The notes under the pieces are model-generated. The model was not told where the DNA came from and did not search any database. It saw nothing but the letters and a program-made list of their open reading frames with translations. From positions 1-64,000 of the forward strand of contig CADCWO010000194.1 of the NCBI GenBank assembly GCA_902806435.1: 64,000 nt of DNA, in the 5' to 3' direction. Position 1 is the stretch's first letter, and each line of letters begins with the position of its first letter. Made by a program: the position numbers and the translations under genes. Source of the stretch: an uncultured Synechococcales cyanobacterium (GTDB lineage: Bacteria > Cyanobacteriota > Cyanobacteriia > Thermosynechococcales > Thermosynechococcaceae). Positions 41,196 through 48,538 of this stretch are shown here, piece by piece.

Positions 41196-42266
41196 TCAAC
41201 CAGGTAGATTCCCAGGCCGGTAAAGCTTCCCGAAACTGTGGTCAGGATTGATCTCAATTACTAGATCAACCTTGTGGGCATCCTTAATCAAAGGTTTGAG
41301 GAATAGCTCTGGATGCAGAGCCCGCCAGAAGTATTCCACAAACTGGTCAATCGTTGCATCGTTCATCCCCGGCTTGCCTGCTGCGATCGCTTCATGTTCG
41401 GCCTGACGTCGCCACTGCTGGCTGAGGCGATAATTCACCGGGTAAAGCAAGAGCAAGCGATCAAGCCGTGCCCAAAGTGGTAGGTAAGCCTGGAGGCGCG
41501 CATTCATATCTTTGGCAAACAGCCGATCTATTTCTGTATGGATTGGCGGAGGAGCAGTAGCAAACACAACTGGATCGATGGGCTGCACCCCCACAAACCA
41601 TCCCTCGAATAGCACCAAGTCCACGGCTCCAACAACGTCAGGAGCAGTTCTATCGCCAGCGCCAGCTTGAGCAGATTTGTCGAACCGGGGAATCAAAATT
41701 GGATTTGCTAAATTTAGCCGCAACTGATCTAGCACCTGAATACCCAGTTGAACATCATGGGTGCCCGGAGGCCCCCGCCAAATCAACCGAGGATCTTGCT
41801 GCTGTAGTTGCTGGCGTTCGTCATAGGTTTTATAGAGATCGTCGAGGGACAAGCTGAGGGCGGTGTAGCCCATATGGGAGAGGATGAAGGTCAAAACTGC
41901 CGCCAAGGTGCTCTTTCCCGTCCCTTGGCTACCGAGAACTCCCTGAATCAGGGGTCGGTTTAGCGCCCGACGATATTCTATAAGCTGGAGGGCTAGCGGT
42001 AGCCATAAGTGCCAAAGGGTTTCCAGTAGACATCTTGGCGCTAGCTTGTGACAGTGTTGCCATTGCTCAAGCGCTGCATGGACCCCTGGTAGCAGCTGCG
42101 ATCGCGATTTGAGCATTGCTTGCACATTCTCAGGATTAATGCCAAAAGCGTTGGCTCGCAACTGATCCTGGAGCGTCGAATATTCTAGCTGCTTTTGTTG
42201 CTCCTCACGCAGGGGAGACCCGCAAAGCAGCTTTTCGAGAATGCAAGTTAAGGCTGATGGCATCAT
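41196..42266 (-). CDS. glyK: D-glycerate 3-kinase
   Basis: Glycerate kinase returns glycerate to the Calvin cycle as 3-phosphoglycerate at the end of photorespiration. The 356-residue product has a P-loop (GVLGSQGTGKSTLAAVLTFIL), LSLSLDDLYKTYDERQQL, RGPPGTHDVQLGIQVLDQL and VLFEGWFVGVQPI, matching the plant and cyanobacterial GLYK family. The C-terminal segment includes GMNDATIDQFVEYFWRALHPELF. It is divergent from the secreted-protein gene downstream of 42.3 kb. Confidence 0.9.
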   Translation of the reverse strand: MMPSALTCILEKLLCGSPLREEQQKQLEYSTLQDQLRANAFGINPENVQAMLKSRSQLLPGVHAALEQWQHCHKLAPRCLLETLWHLWLPLALQLIEYRRALNRPLIQGVLGSQGTGKSTLAAVLTFILSHMGYTALSLSLDDLYKTYDERQQLQQQDPRLIWRGPPGTHDVQLGIQVLDQLRLNLANPILIPRFDKSAQAGAGDRTAPDVVGAVDLVLFEGWFVGVQPIDPVVFATAPPPIHTEIDRLFAKDMNARLQAYLPLWARLDRLLLLYPVNYRLSQQWRRQAEHEAIAAGKPGMNDATIDQFVEYFWRALHPELFLKPLIKDAHKVDLVIEINPDHSFGKLYRPGNLPG

Positions 42267-42379
42267 AGTTGACTGGCGTCATGGCCCCTTCTAAGGGTAT
42301 TTACAGAAACATTTGTAACCTACGATACGTCTTGATTCCTAAATCCATCGTCGGGGGGTACCAAATTAGGGTGGCCCGT

Positions 42380-43549
42380 ATGCAGCGTTCAAAACAGTTT
42401 CCTCTCTTTTTAGCTTTACTAACGTTGACCAGCTTTGGCTCAATCAGCGCAACAGAAGCCCAAGCTAAACCACCGGATCATGCTCCTGCTTGGGGCTATC
42501 GTTGCAACCGCGATGAACGGGTGAACTATCCTGACAAGCGTGACTGCACAGACCACAGGGATAACGATGATGATCGCGAGGCAGACCGCGATGACCAGGA
42601 TAGTAGACTTAACGACCGCTTCTATAGCAGTTTAATTGTCACCCAGATTTCCAATCGAGATTTGCCACGAGAAGTGGGGCGAAATGAGATCTTCCGGCTA
42701 ATTGAGAGAGACCGCTACTTCGATGAGCGGCAAGTTATCATCTTGCGATCAGATGGCCAAATCCTCCAGTCCCGTGGGGGTAGGACTGTCAGGATCGGCC
42801 GGATCTCACGAGACGAGGTAAGGGAGTTTGAGCGGTTGTTGCGGAACCAGGACTTTGAGGCTTTTGATCGCCGCAGTTATTCCAGCCGTAGCGACCGAGA
42901 AGCAACTACTATCCTTCTGAGCAGCCGAGACACGACGGTGCGTTATCAGCTGGATATTGAAAATCGGCTACCCCAGCAACTGAGACGTATAATTGATGCC
43001 TTTGAGCGTCTGAGCGATCGTAGTTCCTATAACTATGAGCGCGATCGCGATGATCGCTATAGTTCCGGTACTCTTCCGGCGGGAACCCGGTTAAGTGTTG
43101 AATACCAAAATTCAGACCGGATTGTGCTCCGGCGCAATGAACGGCTAGACCTGACACTGGTGGCCAACCGGGATGTTAGAGATAGTCGCGGCACAGTTGT
43201 GATTCCGGAAGGTAGCCGAATTGAAGGTGAACTACGGCCTACTGGTGACGGCACCCAGTTTGTTAGTGATCGCCTGATTCTCACGAATGGTCGTCGTTAT
43301 GAGATTGATGCCACGTCTGACATTATTAGGAGGAATCGAAACCTCGAAACTGTTAGGTTAGGTAATACCAACGTGACTGAAGCAGCACGAGTCGTACTAG
43401 GCTCTATTACCAGAGGTGGCAACTTAAATTTGGGAACAGTTTTAGGCGATGTTTTTGCGGGTAGACTTGGTCGGAATACCGATATTGTTGTGGTTTACCC
43501 TGACAGCGATCTGGATCTGACACTACGTTCCGACTTCTCTATCCGCTAA
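42380..43549 (+). CDS. exported protein with charged repeats and VirB10/TrbI-like C-terminal region
   Basis: The product (389 residues from ATG 42380; the frame is open to 42269) has a signal peptide (MQRSKQFPLFLALLTLTSFGSISATEAQA). A highly charged Asp/Arg-rich region follows (RDNDDDREADRDDQDSRLNDR), then a central domain (residues about 85-210). The C-terminal half, LPAGTRLSVEYQNSDRIVLRR through VVIPEGSRIEGELRP and LILTNGRRYEIDATSD, resembles the beta-barrel core of VirB10/TrbI proteins. Such domains occur outside secretion systems in cyanobacteria, and no other transfer gene is nearby. Function is unknown; the VirB10 similarity is a pattern judgement. Confidence 0.75.
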   Translation: MQRSKQFPLFLALLTLTSFGSISATEAQAKPPDHAPAWGYRCNRDERVNYPDKRDCTDHRDNDDDREADRDDQDSRLNDRFYSSLIVTQISNRDLPREVGRNEIFRLIERDRYFDERQVIILRSDGQILQSRGGRTVRIGRISRDEVREFERLLRNQDFEAFDRRSYSSRSDREATTILLSSRDTTVRYQLDIENRLPQQLRRIIDAFERLSDRSSYNYERDRDDRYSSGTLPAGTRLSVEYQNSDRIVLRRNERLDLTLVANRDVRDSRGTVVIPEGSRIEGELRPTGDGTQFVSDRLILTNGRRYEIDATSDIIRRNRNLETVRLGNTNVTEAARVVLGSITRGGNLNLGTVLGDVFAGRLGRNTDIVVVYPDSDLDLTLRSDFSIR

Positions 43550-43570
43550 AGGTCAACCTACGACAAGCAC

Positions 43571-43650
43571 CCTCCCAAGCCACAGGCTCAGGAGGTATAG
43601 AATTTATCCCCTTTCTTCTCCTTATCCCCCTCCAAGGCCAGCCGGAGGGG
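43571..43650 (+). terminator. tandem terminator hairpins after the exported-protein gene
   Basis: Two hairpins follow the stop codon. The first is CCTCC...AGCC/GGCT...GGAGG (43571-43595). The second, CCCCTCC (43627-43633) pairing with GGAGGGG (43644-43650) and followed by CTTTTACTT, is a good Rho-independent terminator. Together they insulate kaiA from upstream transcription. Confidence 0.75.
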
Positions 43651-43691
43651 CTTTTACTTCCTCCCAGTTGTCTCACCTAGCTGGCAGTTAA

Positions 43692-43763
43692 GTGGGTAGT
43701 AGTTTTATAGCAGGTGATGCAGAGGGTACTTTAGCGGCTTAAGCTAATTAGAACACTACCCAC
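43692..43763. repeat. inverted repeat upstream of kaiA
   Basis: GTGGGTAGT (43692-43700) and ACTACCCAC (43755-43763) are perfect nine-base inverted copies separated by 54 bases. They lie 63-134 bases upstream of the proposed -10 box of kaiA, where a regulator pair could bind or a looped structure form. Confidence 0.55.
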
Positions 43764-43825
43764 AAGCCTGTAGTTCTTCCAACCGTATGTGCTTTGCCTA
43801 GGCTGCATTTTTAAACACCCAGCGG

Positions 43826-43831
43826 TACAAT
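43826..43831 (+). promoter_or_regulatory. putative -10 element of kaiA
   Basis: TACAAT lies 62 bases before the kaiA ATG. The -35 position (about 43803-43808, CTGCAT) is a poor match, so an activator or a non-standard sigma factor may be involved. Confidence 0.4.
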
Positions 43832-43892
43832 AGCCGGGCTTGGGTAGTTCACTTGCAGCAAGTATAGCGCTACCGGAGGTCATAAACCGCTG

Positions 43893-44246
43893 ATGGATTA
43901 TCGCCAACGTAATCCGCAACATTTTCTCCAACACTTACCTGAAACAAAGCAACGTTCATTTCTGAATGAACTTAAGGGCGATTACCAGGAGATTATTCTC
44001 AGCTATTTCACTGCCACCGCAGCATCAAGTCAGAAAATTGACGCCTTTGCCACTAAAGCATTTCTGGCTGATCTTTCAGTGTCTCAGGTAATGGAAATTC
44101 ATATGGAACTAATGGATGCCTTTAGCAAGCAACTAAAATTAGAAAATCGGAGCGATGATGTTCTACTGGATTACCGCATCACCTTAATCGATACGATTGG
44201 TCACCTGTGTGAACTCTACCGCTGCGCGATTCCGAGAGAACCTTAA
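43893..44246 (+). CDS. kaiA: circadian clock protein KaiA, short form (C-terminal domain only)
   Basis: KaiA stimulates KaiC autophosphorylation by binding its A-loops. The 117 residues correspond to the four-helix C-terminal dimerisation and KaiC-binding domain, with RNPQHFLQHLPETKQRSFLNELKGDYQEIILSYF and MEIHMELMDAFSKQLKLENRSDDVLLDYRITLIDTIGHLCELYRCAIPREP. The N-terminal pseudo-receiver domain of the roughly 285-residue unicellular form is absent, and no remnant is visible upstream. Short KaiA proteins are known from Anabaena and Nostoc. It is followed by kaiB after 34 bases. Confidence 0.93.
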   Translation: MDYRQRNPQHFLQHLPETKQRSFLNELKGDYQEIILSYFTATAASSQKIDAFATKAFLADLSVSQVMEIHMELMDAFSKQLKLENRSDDVLLDYRITLIDTIGHLCELYRCAIPREP

Positions 44247-44280
44247 TGTAAGTTCCTGACGTACCCCCGCCGTTGCTCCA

Positions 44281-44580
44281 ATGAGTTCATTAAATCAAGT
44301 CTATGTTCTCAAACTCTATGTAGCTGCTAACACTCCGAATTCAGCTCGGGCCTTAAAAGCCCTGAAGGAAATTTTGGAGCAGCAATTTCCGGGAATTTAC
44401 ACACTCACAGTTATCGATGTCACCAAAAATCCCCAGGCTGCCGAGGATGACAAAATTTTGGTCACACCCACCTTGGCGAAAGATTTGCCGCCACCGAGGC
44501 GGAAGATCGTCGGAGATCTTTCTGATCGCGAAAGAGTTTTGATGAGTTTAGATCTGTTAAACAAGGAACGCGACCCATAA
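44281..44580 (+). CDS. kaiB: circadian clock protein KaiB
   Basis: KaiB is the fold-switching protein that binds phosphorylated KaiC and sequesters KaiA. The 99 residues show [77 protein letters not shown], the complete conserved core. Length is near the usual 102. kaiC follows after 43 bases. Confidence 0.97.
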   Translation: MSSLNQVYVLKLYVAANTPNSARALKALKEILEQQFPGIYTLTVIDVTKNPQAAEDDKILVTPTLAKDLPPPRRKIVGDLSDRERVLMSLDLLNKERDP

Positions 44581-44623
44581 AGAAGGGTCATCAAATTACC
44601 GCAGCTTTTACGTCTACAACACA

Positions 44624-46192
44624 ATGAATCAAGGAAGCAAAATCGAGGAAAACGCTCAGCCAGTTAAGTCCGAAGTTCAAAAGCTGCGGACAATGATTGA
44701 GGGCTTTGACGATATCAGCCATGGTGGTTTGGCTGCTGGTAGGGCAACCTTAGTTAGTGGCACCTCCGGGACCGGCAAAACGTTGCTGGCAATCCAGTTT
44801 TTGTATAACGGCATCCTCTATTTTGATCAGCCGGGGATTCTAGTGACATTTGAGGAGACCCCTGTGGATATGATTCGTAATGCCGCTAGCCTGGGTTGGA
44901 ATTTACAACGCCTGATTGATCAAGGTAAGTTATTTATTCTTGATGCTTCACCAGATCCCGAGGGTCCGGATATTATTGGAGATTTTGACCTATCAGCTTT
45001 AATTGAGCGAATTCAGTATGCAATTCGCAAGTACAAAGCACAGCGAGTGTCGGTTGACTCAATTACCTCCATTTTTCAGCAATACGATGCTGCGCCAATT
45101 GTCCGCCGAGAAATCTTCCGGCTGGTGGCCAAACTAAAGCAGATGGGGGTGACGACACTCATGACGGCTGAACGATTAGAAGAGTATGGCGCCGTAGCCC
45201 GGTTTGGGGTTGAAGAGTTTGTCTCAGACAGCGTGGTGATTGTGCGTAATGTTTTGGAGGGAGAGCGTCGCCGTCGGACGATTGAAATTCTCAAATCTCG
45301 CGGCACGACGCACATGAAAGGCGAGTTTCCATTCACGATTATGAACCAGGGACTGAATATTTTTCCTCTGGGAGCGATGCGCCTCACCCAGCGATCATCA
45401 AATATTCGCGTCTCCTCTGGTGTGAGAACGCTTGATGAAATGTGCGGGGGTGGTTTTTTTAAGGACTCCACCATCCTAGTGACAGGAGCAACTGGAGCAG
45501 GCAAAACGTTGCTAGCGAGTAAGTTTGTGGCAGAGGCTTGCCTGAATAGCCAGCGAGCGATTCTGTTTGCTTATGAAGAATCTCGTGCTCAGCTCTCCCG
45601 GAATGCCTATTCTTGGGGAATTGATTTTGCAGCCATGGAACAACAGGGTTTGCTGAAAATTATTTGTGCTTACCCTGAATCTACGGGTCTAGAAGACCAC
45701 CTGCAGATTATCAAGTCTGAAATCACTGCCTTCAAACCTGATCGAATTTCGATTGATTCGCTCTCAGCCTTAGCTCGCGGAGTTAACAATAACACCTTCC
45801 GGCAATTTGTGATTGCTTTAACCGGGTTTGCTAAGCAGGAAGAACTAACTGGGTTGTTTACGAACACAACTGACCAATTTATGGGGTCCAACTTTATTAC
45901 CGAATCCCATATCTCAACCATTACAGACACCATTTTGCTGCTGCAATACGTCGAAATTCGAGGAGAAATGTCCCGGGCGATTAACGTCTTCAAAATGCGC
46001 GGCTCTTGGCATGACAAAGCAATTCGGGAGTACACTATCACGGCTCAGGGACCACAGATCAAAGACTCTTTTCGCAACTTTGAAGGCATTATTGGTGGTA
46101 GTCCAACCCGGATCGTGGTTGATGAAAAGAGTGAACTGTCGCGGATTGCTCAAAATATTCAAAGCATTGCTAATGACACCCCAAAGAGTTAA
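44624..46192 (+). CDS. kaiC: circadian clock ATPase/kinase KaiC
   Basis: KaiC is the hexameric core oscillator with a CI ATPase and a CII kinase domain. Walker A motifs GTSGTGKT (CI) and GATGAGKT (CII) and catalytic glutamate pairs (FEETPVD, YEESRAQ) are present. Codon counting puts the phosphorylation sites at Ser431 and Thr432 (HISTITDT) and the shuttling Thr at 426, exactly the Synechococcus numbering. The C-terminal A-loop region follows (GSPTRIVVDEKSELSRIAQNI). Length 522 is standard. The oscillator enzyme therefore looks intact even though KaiA is short. Confidence 0.98.
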   Translation: MNQGSKIEENAQPVKSEVQKLRTMIEGFDDISHGGLAAGRATLVSGTSGTGKTLLAIQFLYNGILYFDQPGILVTFEETPVDMIRNAASLGWNLQRLIDQGKLFILDASPDPEGPDIIGDFDLSALIERIQYAIRKYKAQRVSVDSITSIFQQYDAAPIVRREIFRLVAKLKQMGVTTLMTAERLEEYGAVARFGVEEFVSDSVVIVRNVLEGERRRRTIEILKSRGTTHMKGEFPFTIMNQGLNIFPLGAMRLTQRSSNIRVSSGVRTLDEMCGGGFFKDSTILVTGATGAGKTLLASKFVAEACLNSQRAILFAYEESRAQLSRNAYSWGIDFAAMEQQGLLKIICAYPESTGLEDHLQIIKSEITAFKPDRISIDSLSALARGVNNNTFRQFVIALTGFAKQEELTGLFTNTTDQFMGSNFITESHISTITDTILLLQYVEIRGEMSRAINVFKMRGSWHDKAIREYTITAQGPQIKDSFRNFEGIIGGSPTRIVVDEKSELSRIAQNIQSIANDTPKS

Positions 46193-46204
46193 TTTCAAGT
46201 TTAT

Positions 46205-46972
46205 TTACAGCTCAATTACGGTGATTTCTGGTCGGCACCAAGCGCGAATAGGTAAATAGAAAGTACCAATACCAGGATTGACGTATAAGGGACCAGCTTT
46301 CGTTTGAAATAGTCCCAAATCATAAGGACCCACATCGTAGGGTAAGACTAAGGCTCGCCAGAATGGAACACGAACTTGACCACCGTGGGAGTGACCTGCC
46401 AGCACCAAGTCGAAATTACCCTTAGCTCGTTCGGCAAACAGCGGATAGTGAACCAACAACAATCGTTTAAGTGACTGTTTTAATGGTGGTAGTTGAAGTT
46501 GAGAACCTGTCGCGCCAATAATTTGTATCTGACCATCACGGCTGAGCGTATCCTGATCGACCAGCCAGGCTCCACCTGTGGACTGGCAAAATTGGGCGAT
46601 CGCTTCGAACGCGGCACCGCTGGAGTAGTCATGATTGCCAGGAACGCTATAAACCGGATGACGAATCGCACTCATGATCTCCAGCGCTTCCCTGAGGTGA
46701 GTTGCCTCCTCTACCCAGTCACCTGTAAAACAGACAAAATCTGGTGATAGAGCATTCACTATCCCGACAACTTTTTTTAGGTACCTTCGATTACCCTTGT
46801 GATGAATGTCACTGATATGAACAATCCGGTGGCTGATTGCTTTACCCACCCTCAGCTTTTTGATCCTCAGCCAGTAAGGTTCTAAAACCCAAGGCTCCAA
46901 GAGACACCAACCGAGAGCGGTCCCTAAGCTTAGGTGTAGTAATTGGCGACGGCGGAGTTTAGGTAGGGCCAT
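46205..46972 (-). CDS. metallophosphoesterase, membrane-anchored or exported
   Basis: The 255-residue product has the calcineurin-like metal motifs SDIHHKG, GDWVEEA, VPGNHDYSS and GHSHGGQVRVPF. The N-terminus (LRRRQLLHLSLGTALGWCLLEPW) has paired arginines before a hydrophobic run, like a twin-arginine signal or anchor. It resembles the YaeI/YkuE group, which acts on lipid-linked or phospholipid headgroup substrates; the real substrate is unknown. It converges on kaiC with 12 bases between stops. Confidence 0.85.
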   Translation of the reverse strand: MALPKLRRRQLLHLSLGTALGWCLLEPWVLEPYWLRIKKLRVGKAISHRIVHISDIHHKGNRRYLKKVVGIVNALSPDFVCFTGDWVEEATHLREALEIMSAIRHPVYSVPGNHDYSSGAAFEAIAQFCQSTGGAWLVDQDTLSRDGQIQIIGATGSQLQLPPLKQSLKRLLLVHYPLFAERAKGNFDLVLAGHSHGGQVRVPFWRALVLPYDVGPYDLGLFQTKAGPLYVNPGIGTFYLPIRAWCRPEITVIEL

Positions 46973-46985
46973 AGTACGAGCTCAA

Positions 46986-48377
46986 TCAACAGCGGGCGAT
47001 TCCTGCATGTCGCGCTGCCTGTTGCACCGCACCCGCCACCGCAGTCACCACTCGCGGATCAAATACAGAAGGAACGATCTGCTCCCGGTCTAGGTCGCTA
47101 GAACTAATTAAGGCAGCGATCGCAGCAGCTGCTTCTAAGTGCATTGATGTTGTAATTGCTGCGGCTCGACAGTCCAAGGCACCGCGAAAAATTCCCGGAA
47201 ACGCCAGTACATTGTTAATTTGATTGGGGTAATCACTGCGGCCCGTTGCCATGACTGCTACCTTGTCTTGCACCAGTTCCGGTTGGATTTCCGGAATTGG
47301 GTTTGCCATCGCAAACACAATTGGGTCAGAGGCCATCGTGTATACCATCTCTGGGGTTAAGACGCCGGGGGCACTTACCCCCAAAAATACATCAGCCCCT
47401 TGCAGGGCATCTGCTAAGGAGCCAGATTGGGGTTGAGCAAATTCTCGTTTGGCAGCACTCAGGTCTGGACGCTGATCCGAGAGAATTCCCTGGGAGTCGC
47501 ACATCCAAATTTTCTCCACGCCCGATTTACGCAACAGCCGGGCGATCGCGACTCCCGCCGCACCCGCCCCGTTGATCACAACCCGCACCTGAGACAAAGA
47601 CTTTTTAACCAGTTTCAAGGCATTAATCAAAGCAGCCAGGACGACAATCGCTGTCCCATGCTGGTCATCGTGAAAGATGGGAATCTCCAATTCCCGCTGT
47701 AGCTGGGCTTCAATCTCAAAACAGCGGGGGGCACTGATATCTTCGAGGTTCACCCCTCCAAACACTGGCGCAATATTCTTTACGGCTGCCACGATTGCTG
47801 CTGTGTCTTGAGTAGCTAGGCAAAGTGGAAAAGCATCAATCCCAGCGAACTCCCGAAATAGCATCGCTTTACCTTCCATTACCGGCAAGGCAGCCGCAGG
47901 ACCAAGGTTACCCAACCCCAAGACAGCACTACCATCAGTAACGATCGCGACGGTGTTGCTTTTAATCGTTAGCTGATAAACTTTTTCCGGTTGAGCAGCG
48001 ATTGCTTGGCAGATCCGGCCAACGCCTGGAGTATAGGCCATTGCCAGATCCGCTTGCCGTTTCAGCGGATGCTTACTCTGAACCGTGATTTTGCCTCCTT
48101 GGTGCAGTGCCAAAGTGCGATCACAAACCTCTAGAACGTCTACGGCTGACAGGGCTTTGACCGCTTCCACAATCTGCGTCGCGTGCTCCTGACTAGCAGC
48201 ATCCACACTGATGTTGCGAACAGACAGCTTCCGGGTTTGGGTCAGTAGCTCAATTTCACCTAGGTTGCCACCGCTGGTTGCGATCGCTTGCGCGATACTC
48301 GCTAGCATTCCAGGCTGGTTGGGGGTTTGGAGCCGAATGGTTACGCTAAAACTGGGGTTGGGCGTCAGGTTGGCCAT
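46986..48377 (-). CDS. NAD(P)-dependent malic enzyme with N-terminal ACT domain
   Basis: Malic enzyme decarboxylates malate to pyruvate. Residues about 9-85 form an ACT-like regulatory domain (VTIRLQTPNQPGMLASIAQAIATSGGNLGEIEL). The catalytic part has LAMAYTPGVGRICQAIA, VAIVTDGSAVLGLGNLGPAAALPVMEGKAMLF, PIFHDDQHGTAIVVLAALINALK and VVINGAGAAGVAIARLL (cofactor site). 463 residues is normal for bacterial malic enzymes with an ACT domain. It lies 13 bases upstream of the phosphoesterase gene on the same strand. Confidence 0.92.
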   Translation of the reverse strand: MANLTPNPSFSVTIRLQTPNQPGMLASIAQAIATSGGNLGEIELLTQTRKLSVRNISVDAASQEHATQIVEAVKALSAVDVLEVCDRTLALHQGGKITVQSKHPLKRQADLAMAYTPGVGRICQAIAAQPEKVYQLTIKSNTVAIVTDGSAVLGLGNLGPAAALPVMEGKAMLFREFAGIDAFPLCLATQDTAAIVAAVKNIAPVFGGVNLEDISAPRCFEIEAQLQRELEIPIFHDDQHGTAIVVLAALINALKLVKKSLSQVRVVINGAGAAGVAIARLLRKSGVEKIWMCDSQGILSDQRPDLSAAKREFAQPQSGSLADALQGADVFLGVSAPGVLTPEMVYTMASDPIVFAMANPIPEIQPELVQDKVAVMATGRSDYPNQINNVLAFPGIFRGALDCRAAAITTSMHLEAAAAIAALISSSDLDREQIVPSVFDPRVVTAVAGAVQQAARHAGIARC

Positions 48378-48538
48378 ACTGAGAGGATGCTGTAAAACTG
48401 CTAGAACTTGTCCTTAGCTTACCGGAGTAACTGATCTAGGATTGTACTAACTCGCACTGGCTGCTCAATAATTTCACGCTCTATTTAAAATGTGAAGTAT
48501 TGAAGCTAGTCCGAACATCCTGTAAGAGAAGCGTGTGG

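Noticed and set aside
43731-43934. 67-residue minus-strand ORF over the kaiA promoter and start
   Set aside because: It is antisense to the kaiA start and lacks any family feature; the inverted repeat and -10 box explain the region better.
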